Of a DNA stretch of 64,000 nt, positions 55,673 through 63,844 are shown piece after piece (position 1 is the first letter of the stretch; each line of letters begins with the position of its first letter). The stretch comes from Chthonomonas sp. UBA1950 (GTDB taxonomy: Bacteria > Armatimonadota > Fimbriimonadia > Fimbriimonadales > Fimbriimonadaceae): the NCBI GenBank assembly GCA_002336105.1, contig DDEQ01000044.1, positions 120,201 to 184,200 on the forward strand, given 5' to 3'. A model generated the notes under the pieces. The model was given only the letters and a program-made list of their open reading frames with translations, searched no databases and was not told where the DNA came from. The translations under genes were made by a program, and so were the position numbers.

Positions 55673-56647
55673 TTGAGAACAAGGTGGATCGCATTAACTC
55701 TAGGATCTTTGGCGTTGTTGAGCGTTGCAAGCGCCGGCCCAAAGGTCAAAGTACAGCATAAAGCAAAAGGCAAGACAACAGTAAAGGCTAAGAACAAGAA
55801 AGTTGTCAGGAAAGCTTCATATTCAACCTCTGGGGCTGAGACCAGCCTAGTCGGCATCAAACTGTACGATTCCAACGTTAGGGTTTTGGACCTTTACGGT
55901 TCGCCTGATTCAATTGAAGGTGTTTTTGCTACAGGTGGTTCAGGATCTGGTGGAAACTTCGGCCCCGGCGCTGGTTCCCCAGGTGCTGGCTTCCCAGGTG
56001 CTGGAGCTCCATCGGCTGGCTTCCCAGGTGCCCCGGGTGGCAGAGGCGGAGATGCTTCCGCTGATGTGAATTATCCTTTCAACTTCGGCGACGACATTTT
56101 AAAGCAGACAATGCCCGCTAATCAGAGCACAGCTGGTATTTCTCCAGCGGCTAAGCGCCCAGGTGTTGGCGGTGGAGGAGCCCCGAGTTCCGGTGGTTAT
56201 CCAGGAGCTGGTCCTTCTGGTGCACCCGGCGCAGGATTCCCAGGGGGAGGCCCCTCTGGACCAGGGTTCCCAGGCGGAGGCCCCTCAGGTACTCCTGGAG
56301 TTGGAGGCGGTGCTGTTGCTGGGGAGCGCGTAACCTACACTCGCTGGATCTATACTCGAAGCGGAACCAAATACGGTTTCATTATCGACAAGTCCGGTCA
56401 CGTTGTCCAGATCGAGGCAATCGGACTTTCTAATCCGAAGGTTCGAACTCGTCGTGGCGCCGGCTTTGGTTCTTCGTTCGGCGACATTATTCGAAAATAT
56501 GGCAACCCAGATGGTTACGAACTTGCTGGCGACAACGTGATGATGCGATATCTCACCAAGTCAAAGGTTGCGTTCCGACTTTCTCGATTGGAAGCCAAGA
56601 AGCCCCAGGTTGTGACGGGAATCGTCGTCGCCGCTGGTAAGCAGTAA
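55673..56647 (+). CDS. Exported Gly/Pro-rich protein of unknown function
   Basis: TTG start chosen because AGGAG lies 9 bases upstream and the resulting N-terminus (RTRWIALTLGSLALLSVASAG) is a clean signal peptide. A Lys-rich segment (residues 23-45) is followed by a folded-looking block (SLVGIKLYDSNVRVLDLYGSPDSIEGV), then about 130 residues of low-complexity GAGFPG/GGPSGxPG repeats interrupted by one ordered island, and a C-terminal domain (TRWIYTRSGTKYGFIIDKSGHVVQIEA, FGSSFGDIIRKYGNPDGYE). The N- and C-terminal blocks look related: both contain a YGSPD or YGNPD turn. It stands 15 bases before dnaG. Confidence 0.75.
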   Translation: MRTRWIALTLGSLALLSVASAGPKVKVQHKAKGKTTVKAKNKKVVRKASYSTSGAETSLVGIKLYDSNVRVLDLYGSPDSIEGVFATGGSGSGGNFGPGAGSPGAGFPGAGAPSAGFPGAPGGRGGDASADVNYPFNFGDDILKQTMPANQSTAGISPAAKRPGVGGGGAPSSGGYPGAGPSGAPGAGFPGGGPSGPGFPGGGPSGTPGVGGGAVAGERVTYTRWIYTRSGTKYGFIIDKSGHVVQIEAIGLSNPKVRTRRGAGFGSSFGDIIRKYGNPDGYELAGDNVMMRYLTKSKVAFRLSRLEAKKPQVVTGIVVAAGKQ

Positions 56648-56662
56648 GGCACAATATAAGAG

Positions 56663-58423
56663 TTGAACGACGAGCGCGACGAGATCCGTGCCAGGATCAA
56701 CATCGTTGAGCTTGTCGGTTCAACGGTGGCACTCAAACGTGCCGGAAAGCACTTCAAGGGTCTCTGTCCTTTCCACCAGGACAGGAACCCTTCATTTTAT
56801 GTCGACCCGATGACTGGTCGTTACCGGTGCTGGTCTTGCGGCGAAGCAGGCGACATTTTTACTTGGGTCATGAAGACCCAGAATGTTGATTTTGCTGAAG
56901 CTCTCAAAGATTTAGCCCGTCAAGCTGGAGTAACCCTTCAGACAAAAGGACCGACAGTCTCGCCTTCTCAACGCGAAGCGCAGCGGGGCGCGATGGAAGA
57001 AGCGCTCATTTTCTTTCGGGAGAGCTTGAGCAAAAGCACGACCGCTCAGCAATATTGCTCGAACCGAAGTATCGACGGGCAAACCATAGAAGACTGGGAG
57101 ATTGGGTACGCGCCTGACGTTCGTGAGTCACTTACGGCGCACCTGAAGCGAAAAGGCGTCAGCCTAGCCGAGGCGCAGCAGTTGTTTTTGGTTGATGGCG
57201 ACCCAACAACCGGGTACCAAGACAAATTCTTTGGGAGGCTCATGTTTCCAATCCGGGATGAGCGAGGTGAACTCGTTGCGTTCGGAGGGCGAATTCTCGG
57301 AGATGGTCACCCCAAATACATCAACAGTAGCGATACACCACTCTTTCGCAAAAGTCGAATTCTTTATGGGATGCACCGGGCACGAAACACACTTAGCAAA
57401 GAAAAACGTGCGGTCCTAGTCGAAGGATATCTCGATGTCATTGCATGTCATCGGGCTGGCGTCACGAACGCAATTGCCTCGTTGGGAACATCGCTAACTG
57501 AAGATCATGGGAAGCTCCTCAAAAGATGGGTTGATGAGGTGGTTATTCTATATGACGGTGACGCTGCAGGGCAGAAAGCGGCGGATCGGGCTATTGGCAT
57601 CCTAAGGCAAGAAGGGCTACGTGTAAAAGTTGCCTTGATGCCGGAAGGCGACGACCCGGATACGCTATTGCGAAAGTCTGGTCCGCTTGCTGTCCAACAG
57701 TCGGTAGAGAAAGGCGTATCGCCTCAGCAGTACCGTATCGCCGCGCTTGAACGTCGTTTGGCGCCAAGCGATGAGGCATTCTGGGAGGAAGCTGTGTCGA
57801 TTCTTGCAGAGTCATCCGGAGACCTTGAAACAGAAAGCAGTCTCGTCCGACTTGCTGGTAAGTACCCGGGAACTCAAGATGTTGCGGCTGCTACGAAAAC
57901 GCTCAAAAGGTTGATCGGTCAACGTCGCAAGAAGGCAGTTTCCGAGGTTCAACATTCGAAGACAAGCAAGGAGTACCACGCTCTTAAGGAGCCCATGGTT
58001 GCTGCTGAAATCGTGGTGTTTCGCTCGATGAGCGAGTCTGAATATCGGTCAGTATCTTGGGGAATTGTCGTCAAATACCAAGACCTTTTGGTCACAAAGG
58101 CGGCTCAAAACCTTGCTCAAGCGATTGCGGATGCGTTCCCCAATTCACCGCCGATGGGGCCAGTATCGAGTTGGATTTCACAACTTTCTGAAGAAGCTCA
58201 AGTCGCTTACACCGACATTTTGCAGGTGTTTGTCAGCGAGAACCTTTCTGCAGAAAGGCTAAGCGATTGTTATGCCTGGCTAAAGCGCGAGAAAGATCAG
58301 AGAGAGGTAAAGAAGTTGACTCAAGAAGAAAGCCTATCCAAACAAGAAATTCTCCAACGCTTACGACAGCTTAAACCGGACTCTCGCGCCAAAAAACAAG
58401 AGTCCGATGATTCACTCTTTTAG
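56663..58423 (+). CDS. dnaG: DNA primase
   Basis: DnaG lays down RNA primers at the replication fork. The TTG start at 56663 gives the standard N-terminus (NDERDEIRARINIVELVG). The zinc ribbon is CPFH near residue 34 and CWSCG near residue 54. The RNA polymerase core follows, with FGGRILGDGHPKYINS near residue 208, and the TOPRIM motifs VEGYLDVIACH near residue 253 and LYDGDAAGQKAADRA near residue 296, which bind metals. The C-terminal helicase-binding part is helical and divergent, as usual. The last 4 bases overlap the convergent thioredoxin gene. No rpoD follows. Confidence 0.97.
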   Translation: MNDERDEIRARINIVELVGSTVALKRAGKHFKGLCPFHQDRNPSFYVDPMTGRYRCWSCGEAGDIFTWVMKTQNVDFAEALKDLARQAGVTLQTKGPTVSPSQREAQRGAMEEALIFFRESLSKSTTAQQYCSNRSIDGQTIEDWEIGYAPDVRESLTAHLKRKGVSLAEAQQLFLVDGDPTTGYQDKFFGRLMFPIRDERGELVAFGGRILGDGHPKYINSSDTPLFRKSRILYGMHRARNTLSKEKRAVLVEGYLDVIACHRAGVTNAIASLGTSLTEDHGKLLKRWVDEVVILYDGDAAGQKAADRAIGILRQEGLRVKVALMPEGDDPDTLLRKSGPLAVQQSVEKGVSPQQYRIAALERRLAPSDEAFWEEAVSILAESSGDLETESSLVRLAGKYPGTQDVAAATKTLKRLIGQRRKKAVSEVQHSKTSKEYHALKEPMVAAEIVVFRSMSESEYRSVSWGIVVKYQDLLVTKAAQNLAQAIADAFPNSPPMGPVSSWISQLSEEAQVAYTDILQVFVSENLSAERLSDCYAWLKREKDQREVKKLTQEESLSKQEILQRLRQLKPDSRAKKQESDDSLF

Positions 58424-58881
58424 CGGGTCGCCACAGGAGCATATTTCTTTAGAAACTCAAGGACCTTCGCAGGACTATGATGATCGCCTTCTTCGAGTTT
58501 GCCGGTGTCTTGGGTGAAAAGTTTCTTGCCCGTCTTATCTAGTACAACGATCACTGGCAAGCCGAATTGAGTTGGATTGCCATACTTCTTATTCATTTCT
58601 GCGTTATGGTTCTTATCGACATCAATAAGGACCACCACATACTTAGCTTTTAGCTCTTTGGCTATGAGCGGGTCTGAAGCCATCAACTTATGAAGTTTGT
58701 GGCACCACGAGCACCAGTTCGCTCCGAACTGGAGCAGTATGTTCTTGTTTGACTTTGCAGCAAGTTTTGTCGCCGCTTCGATCTGCTTTGCTCCGTCGGC
58801 ACTTGGGTCGTAGATGTCCTCCCGGCAGAAGGCAGTCGCCGTAATCGCCAGAATCATTGCTGTTAGCAGAACCTTTTTCAT
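58420..58881 (-). CDS. Exported thioredoxin-family protein
   Basis: The 153-residue protein has a signal peptide (VLLTAMILAITATAFC) and a thioredoxin fold with active site GANWCSWCHKLH near residue 61, followed by KYVVVLIDVDKN and a cis-Pro context (FGLPVIVVLDKTGK) near residue 110. The CSWC pair with preceding W resembles thioredoxin-7 / DsbD C-terminal-like proteins that carry reducing power in the periplasm. It complements the VKOR-thioredoxin fusion elsewhere in the window in envelope thiol chemistry, though no link is shown. Confidence 0.88.
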   Translation of the reverse strand: MKKVLLTAMILAITATAFCREDIYDPSADGAKQIEAATKLAAKSNKNILLQFGANWCSWCHKLHKLMASDPLIAKELKAKYVVVLIDVDKNHNAEMNKKYGNPTQFGLPVIVVLDKTGKKLFTQDTGKLEEGDHHSPAKVLEFLKKYAPVATR

Positions 58882-58947
58882 TTTGGGAACTCACATAACC
58901 GACATTCGGTATCGAAAGCATACATCAGTTTCTTTGCGATAGACGAG

Positions 58948-59919
58948 TTATGCGACCCAATCAAATACCGCCGTGACATAGTTCGAGTTTTGAGAGCGAA
59001 GCGAACGGTATGCATCTGCACAATCATTCGGTGCGAATACTCGCACTAGATCTGTGATCTTGAGCTTTCCATTAGCTAGTTGCGCCAATGTGTTTCGCAA
59101 GTCTGCCGGCGTTGAGTCTCTTGGAAACATTAGGCTCAATTCCTTGCGAAAGCAGTCGTCATAAGAAGCCGTGAAGTCGTCAGGGTAGCTTCCTTGGATG
59201 ATGATCTTTGCTCCGCGATGATCTGTCTCACCCCAAGGTTTGGCCTTCGCAAACCTGAACGACTGAGCAAGCGCAACAGGAACACCAGTCGCATCAACAA
59301 CAATATCAGCCCATTCATCTAAATCCTGCGCGCCGAGCACCGATGCGTCTATGCCGCCCCGAATAGCAATGTTCACCCTGTCTTGACAAAAATCGACTGC
59401 TTTAACGATTGCCCCCGTGGCAGCAAACCACCTTGATGAAAGTTGTCCAATTGGGCCGAGACCGACAATGAGGACATGGTCAGTTGGTTTTGGTTGAGCG
59501 ACTTCGAGGCCCCGAAGAGCGATTGCGGCAAGGTGAGTCATCGATGCATCGAGTGCAGATACGCCTTCTGGTACACGGATGACACTGTCTGCCTTCTGCA
59601 AACAGATTCCACTGTGACCTCCCCAGAGCAAGCTGATTGAAGCGTCGATGGTTCCCAAGGCGTAGACGAGTGAACCCAAAGGCATTTCAACGCCAGGTCC
59701 GACTTCGATGACACGACCAGACATGCTGTATCCGGGCAAAATTGGAAAGCCTGGATGTTGAATTTGAGTGCCGTCCAGACACCTCATTTCAGTTCCTGGG
59801 CTCACACAAGAAAAGTTGCTCGCAATGAGAAGCTCGCCTTCTTCGGGCTTGCGGACGGTGATTTTGGTTAACGAAACACTGTTAACTCCATCAAATTGGA
59901 CAGCCATTGTCTCCATCAA
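58948..59919 (-). CDS. Medium-chain dehydrogenase/reductase, zinc-independent type
   Basis: The 323-residue protein has the MDR layout: a GroES-like domain (NFSCVSPGTEMRCLDG, LPGYSMSGRVIEVGPGVEMPLGSLVYA) and a Rossmann domain with GLGPIGQLSSRWFAATGA near residue 155. The SxGTE replaces the Cys of zinc-dependent alcohol dehydrogenases, and no structural zinc cluster is present, similar to the BchC-like/oxidoreductase subgroup. It may start at the ATG at 59907. Substrate unknown. It is divergent from the DPP IV gene by 46 bases. Confidence 0.8.
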   Translation of the reverse strand: MMETMAVQFDGVNSVSLTKITVRKPEEGELLIASNFSCVSPGTEMRCLDGTQIQHPGFPILPGYSMSGRVIEVGPGVEMPLGSLVYALGTIDASISLLWGGHSGICLQKADSVIRVPEGVSALDASMTHLAAIALRGLEVAQPKPTDHVLIVGLGPIGQLSSRWFAATGAIVKAVDFCQDRVNIAIRGGIDASVLGAQDLDEWADIVVDATGVPVALAQSFRFAKAKPWGETDHRGAKIIIQGSYPDDFTASYDDCFRKELSLMFPRDSTPADLRNTLAQLANGKLKITDLVRVFAPNDCADAYRSLRSQNSNYVTAVFDWVA

Positions 59920-59965
59920 GCGCAGGCATACCCGACTTTACGAAAAATCTGCGCTAATCTTGAAT

Positions 59966-62083
59966 ATGCTTCGTGCGCATACTTTCGCGATTTTGATTTC
60001 AGTCGCTCAACTGGCCTATTCACAGGGCACACTTGAAACAATGCCCCGCTACGACCGTTACGAACGCCTTCGACGTGAGATCTTCTCCTCAATCAAGCCA
60101 GGCGCAACCGATTTCGCTTGGGCCGACGATAGCAAGAGCTTTACGTACAAGACTGATGGCAAGTTTTTCAAAATCGAACTAGCGCATCTTGAACCCGTTC
60201 CAACTGAGACGACTGGAAAATCCGCATCAACGAGAAACCGTCGACAAAACCCCGAAAGAGGGCGGCAATTCGACACTGCATATAGTGCCGATGGAAAGTG
60301 GAAGGCTGTCACAAGAGACCGAAACGTCTATATTTCCCAGTCTGAAGGAAAGACCGAAACAATCGTTACGACAGATGGAAGTGCGACGGCAAGGACGAAG
60401 TATGGAATCGCTAGTTGGGTGTATGGGGAAGAACTCGGCGTTAGAGAAGCTATGTGGTGGTCACCTGATTCGTCCAAGTTAGCTTATTATAAGTTTGACG
60501 AATCTGAAGTAAAAGACTTCTATTTAGCCTACTCACAATCAAAAATTCAGGACACTCTTGACGTCGAGGCATACCCTAAAGCAGGTGCTCCAAACCCCAA
60601 AGTTGCGCTATATGTCTATGATCGAAACGAGAAGAAATCCGTTCAGATTGAGGTCACGTTTGGCGATAAAACTCTCGGCGAATACGTTTACGACGTTCGA
60701 TGGTCTCCAGACGGAAAGTGGCTGCTGTATAACCGAACCAATCGAAAACAGAATGTCATGGAGTTTTGTGCCGCCGACCCGTTAACAGGAAAATCGCACA
60801 CCATCATTTCAGAAAAGCAGCCCCAAAGTTGGGCCGATAACCATCCGCAGGTTCAATTTCTAAAAGACAATCGCCATTTCATTTGGGGAAGCGAAAAGAA
60901 TGGATTCATCAACTTGTATCTTGCAGACTTCGAGGGTGGGGAACTAAAGCCCATTACTCAGCTCACCGCAGATGTTTTATCTGTCGTGAAGTTCGATGAA
61001 GACAAGAAGACGATTTGGTACATGTCTGCCGGTCCGCAGAACCCCTACCATCAGCAGCTTCATCGCGTTAGCTTAGACGGAAAGGGTGATCGGCAATTGA
61101 CTGATTCAACTCTCGGTCATAGCATCGTTCTTTCACCAGACGGTCAGCACTTTATTGATGTTGCCCAGAGTAGCACTACTCCAGCCGAGGTTCGCCTTTG
61201 TGATGAGAGTGGAAAGGTTCTCAAAGTCGTTGCGAAGTCAGATACGGCTAAGTTTGATTCTCTTAAGTTGAAGCAAACCGAAGTGTTTACCTATCTGGCA
61301 GCAGATGGAAAAACAACACTGTACGGGACTCTTCAATTTCCGTCTGACTTCGACCCATCAAAGAAATATCCAGTGATCGTCAATGTTTACGGTGGACCCG
61401 AGTCGGCAGGAATTAACGCTGGTTTCCAGGCTCCGAGTCCACTCACAGAGCTTGGATTCCTTGTTGCTAATTTTGCTGGTCGCGGAACTTCGGGCCGTGG
61501 AAAGGGCTTTCGTGATGCGGTCTACGAGAAGCTGGGGATTGTCGAGATTGATGACCAAGCAGCCGGAGCCAAGGCGCTCGCAGAGCGGCCCTACGTGGAT
61601 GGTAAGAGGATTGGAATTCAGGGGACGTCATATGGCGGATACTCAACCATCATGTGCGTCTTGCGGCATCCCGAGGTCTTCGCGGTCGGGGTAGCAAGCA
61701 GTAGCGTTACCCAGTGGCTCAATTACGACTCGATTTACACGGAGCGGTATATGGGCATGCCGACAGAAGATGATAATAAGGCCGGATATGAGAATGGTTC
61801 TGCCATGAAATATGCAAAGAACCTTTCTGGCAGGCTGATGTTGTATTACGGTACGGCAGATAATAACGTCCACCCCAACAACACGATGCAGTTGGTTGTC
61901 GCGCTAGAAAATGAGGGCAAGCGGTTCGATATGTATGTCGGTCCAGATCGCGGGCACACCGCAATTCCTAATACTCGTATGCTAGAGTTCTTCATCCAGA
62001 ACCTGGTGACAACCACCGCCAAAGACGCGTTTAACAAGCATTTCGACGCTCGCCAACGCGCCTTGCGGTCAGCCCGAAAATAA
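59966..62083 (+). CDS. Exported dipeptidyl peptidase IV-like S9 serine protease
   Basis: The ATG at 59966 gives a signal peptide (LRAHTFAILISVAQLAYSQG) and a 705-residue product, the normal DPP IV length; longer frames run into the divergent gene. Residues 20-480 form an eight-bladed propeller with the DPP IV-type Glu pair region YGEELGVREAMWWSPD near residue 155. The C-terminal alpha/beta hydrolase has Ser in GTSYGGYS near residue 555, Asp in YGTADNNVH near residue 632 and His in RGHTAI near residue 664. It cuts X-Pro or X-Ala dipeptides. The usual GWSYGG is GTSYGG here. Its stop is only 3 bases from the phage-like genes. Confidence 0.95.
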   Translation: MLRAHTFAILISVAQLAYSQGTLETMPRYDRYERLRREIFSSIKPGATDFAWADDSKSFTYKTDGKFFKIELAHLEPVPTETTGKSASTRNRRQNPERGRQFDTAYSADGKWKAVTRDRNVYISQSEGKTETIVTTDGSATARTKYGIASWVYGEELGVREAMWWSPDSSKLAYYKFDESEVKDFYLAYSQSKIQDTLDVEAYPKAGAPNPKVALYVYDRNEKKSVQIEVTFGDKTLGEYVYDVRWSPDGKWLLYNRTNRKQNVMEFCAADPLTGKSHTIISEKQPQSWADNHPQVQFLKDNRHFIWGSEKNGFINLYLADFEGGELKPITQLTADVLSVVKFDEDKKTIWYMSAGPQNPYHQQLHRVSLDGKGDRQLTDSTLGHSIVLSPDGQHFIDVAQSSTTPAEVRLCDESGKVLKVVAKSDTAKFDSLKLKQTEVFTYLAADGKTTLYGTLQFPSDFDPSKKYPVIVNVYGGPESAGINAGFQAPSPLTELGFLVANFAGRGTSGRGKGFRDAVYEKLGIVEIDDQAAGAKALAERPYVDGKRIGIQGTSYGGYSTIMCVLRHPEVFAVGVASSSVTQWLNYDSIYTERYMGMPTEDDNKAGYENGSAMKYAKNLSGRLMLYYGTADNNVHPNNTMQLVVALENEGKRFDMYVGPDRGHTAIPNTRMLEFFIQNLVTTTAKDAFNKHFDARQRALRSARK

Positions 62084-62086
62084 GGG

Positions 62087-62425
62087 CTACATGGTGGGCT
62101 CGGCAGGACTGGGCCCGCCGGTCCAATCAGTAAGGATCAGCATCTTAGCGATGTTCACCCCTCGAAATCTTAGTTCGATAACCTTTCGGATCTTGTAGCT
62201 TGTCGAGTTCCAGATAAGCTGACTGTTCTCTGTTAGTGATGTGTCGCACGGAACGTAAACCGCGCGAATGGGTGGAGTCGCTGCTGCAGAATCTCCGCCG
62301 ATATAGACTGCGGCTTGGTTAACGCTCAAAATCGAAAAGATTCCGTTATAGCCAGTGCTCGAGACGGTGAAAACCTCTCCCAGACGTTGGATGACATTTT
62401 TGAATCTGAATTGAACGCGGGTCAT
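62087..62425 (-). CDS. Phage-like head-tail closure protein
   Basis: The 112-residue protein has a beta-rich pattern (FTVSSTGYNGIFSILSVNQAA, WNSTSYKIRKVIELRFRGVN) resembling small head-completion or stopper proteins of tailed phages; I assign it mainly by position after the capsid and connector genes. Its ATG overlaps the preceding stop by 4 bases. It is the last gene of the phage segment; no tail gene follows and the host peptidase begins 3 bases on, on the other strand. Confidence 0.5.
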   Translation of the reverse strand: MTRVQFRFKNVIQRLGEVFTVSSTGYNGIFSILSVNQAAVYIGGDSAAATPPIRAVYVPCDTSLTENSQLIWNSTSYKIRKVIELRFRGVNIAKMLILTDWTGGPSPAEPTM

Positions 62426-62799
62426 TCTTCGGACTCCCTTGGGCCACTACTTACATTCGTTTGGCGGAGATAAGGCGCGAGTCGCAAGTTAGCCTGGGAC
62501 GCCAATGCGGTGGCGTCATCGAGTTTCGGCTCGCTACTGATGGAACCGATCGTGACGCTGTCGCCCGCTCCCGGTTCTCGATAGCGCTGCGCGAGGAATT
62601 CGGCACAAACCAGTTCGGTTGCTCCGAGGTTGAGGAGCGCTACTAGTCCTGGCTCAACACTCGACAACGCGGAGGGATCAAGCGAGTATTCAATAGCCGG
62701 CACCATTTCTGAGATGAGGTTATCGATAATCAAATCACTGGATGTGTCTGTTACGTAACACTTCTCTTTTACACGAGCTCGAGATACCGATAAACTCAT
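62422..62799 (-). CDS. Phage-like head-tail connector protein
   Basis: The 125-residue, mainly helical protein (DNLISEMVPAIEYSLDPSAL, ALLNLGATELVCAEFLAQRY) has the size and composition of gp6/gp36-type DNA packaging adaptors that sit at the portal. The call is from size, helical pattern and position downstream of a Mu-like capsid gene. It is translationally coupled to its neighbours by ATGA overlaps. Confidence 0.55.
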   Translation of the reverse strand: MSLSVSRARVKEKCYVTDTSSDLIIDNLISEMVPAIEYSLDPSALSSVEPGLVALLNLGATELVCAEFLAQRYREPGAGDSVTIGSISSEPKLDDATALASQANLRLAPYLRQTNVSSGPRESEE

Positions 62800-63035
62800 T
62801 TCGTATTGAGCCTCTCAGCTAGTCTTGAAAGTAAACGACTTTGATCTTGGACGCTGTCTGTAAGGCTAGACAAGGCTTCGGCAAACCTCTCCTGCGCGGT
62901 TTCCTGGCGTTTGAGCGTGTCTTCAAGAAACGAGGTAAATCGGTTAGTGATGCCTCGGCTCTCGGTTAATGCAAATCGAATTAGTGCGTACGCCCCGCCG
63001 ACTAAACTGCCAGCAAGGGCCACAATTTCGGTCAT
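62796..63035 (-). CDS. Small phage-like protein with N-terminal membrane segment and coiled coil
   Basis: The 79-residue protein starts with a Gly-rich hydrophobic segment (IVALAGSLVGGAYALIRFAL) followed by a long amphipathic helix (RFAEALSSLTDSVQDQSRLL). The layout resembles the next gene at 63069 and phage holin- or XhlA-like lysis proteins. Function not shown. ATGA overlap with the downstream connector gene. Confidence 0.5.
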   Translation of the reverse strand: MTEIVALAGSLVGGAYALIRFALTESRGITNRFTSFLEDTLKRQETAQERFAEALSSLTDSVQDQSRLLSRLAERLNTK

Positions 63036-63068
63036 AAAAGAATCTCCTTTGGGTTTGTGGTTGTTCGC

Positions 63069-63323
63069 CTAGATTCTAAGTGCTCGCCGAAGCTCCGCGA
63101 GCGAAGCACCTACGGTTGCATAGGCTGTTTTGAGCTCAGATAGGCTCTGTCTGGCCGTATCTGCTGAAGCGTCCTGCCTGCCAACTAATGCGGCCTCAAG
63201 GTCCGTACTGAATAATGTGATCGATCTTGAGATATCGTCGATGGAAGTGACAAGCTTGATAGCCGCGCCAACGACGCCACCAAAGCCGAGGGATTTGAGA
63301 AGAAGATTTTCAAAAATGGTCAT
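63069..63323 (-). CDS. Small phage-like protein with hydrophobic N-terminus and coiled coil
   Basis: The 84-residue protein has a Gly-rich hydrophobic start (LLLKSLGFGGVVGAAIKLV) and a helical C-terminus (ELKTAYATVGASLAELRRAL). Its outline matches the neighbouring 79-residue protein, and the pair may be distant duplicates. No confident family. A 7-bp stem hairpin (63335-63341 with 63353-63359) separates it from the capsid gene. Confidence 0.5.
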   Translation of the reverse strand: MTIFENLLLKSLGFGGVVGAAIKLVTSIDDISRSITLFSTDLEAALVGRQDASADTARQSLSELKTAYATVGASLAELRRALRI

Positions 63324-63382
63324 GTTCTAATGAGGGGCTGATTCTTTGAAAGTCAGCCCTGGATTTGCTTGAGCGAAGGTGA

Positions 63383-63844
63383 CTAGTTAATGCTTCCGTA
63401 AGCGCATTGCCATAAGCCATAGCCAACGTTGTATCGAGCTCTTACTCCGTAATAGAAACGGTCTCTCATAAAAGCTGATTCGCTCGATGAAGCATTGTCG
63501 AGAGCACTAAACTCGACAGGAACATCACTTCGTTGCTGGAGAATCACCGACTTGATTGGTCGTTTTGTATCTAGCAAGAACCAGTAGTTGGAGAAAGTAC
63601 CCGTAAGGAATGGCGAGACTACGACGTTTAATCGGCCCTGTAATGCGTTCTTGTAAGGTGTTGGAGAGGCAGTATCTGTCGTTGAAGCCTTGTAAACAAC
63701 CACAGGTGATTCCACGATTTCCATCGCGTTCCACTGTTGAGAGGGACCCACGATAAGCGTATCGGGGAGGATACCTAGTGGTGTCCCAGTATCATCTGGA
63801 GTAACCATCATAGTAGAGATGGCAGAGGCTAACGCAGATGAACG
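63383..63844 (-). pseudogene. Mu-like major capsid protein (gpT type), C-terminal part only
   Basis: The frame encodes about 154 residues: PLGILPDTLIVGPS, LNVVVSPFLTGT, YWFLLDTKRPIKSVILQQR, MRDRFYYGVRARYNVGYGLWQCAYGS. The last block is the hallmark C-terminus of Mu-like major head subunits, which form the capsid shell. Homology-like sequence (SSALASAIST) extends upstream of the first ATG at 63811, so that is not a real start. The reading frame meets the end of an ISL3-type element at 63844 and a TAG inside it; the N-terminal half must lie beyond the element, outside the window. Confidence 0.8.
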
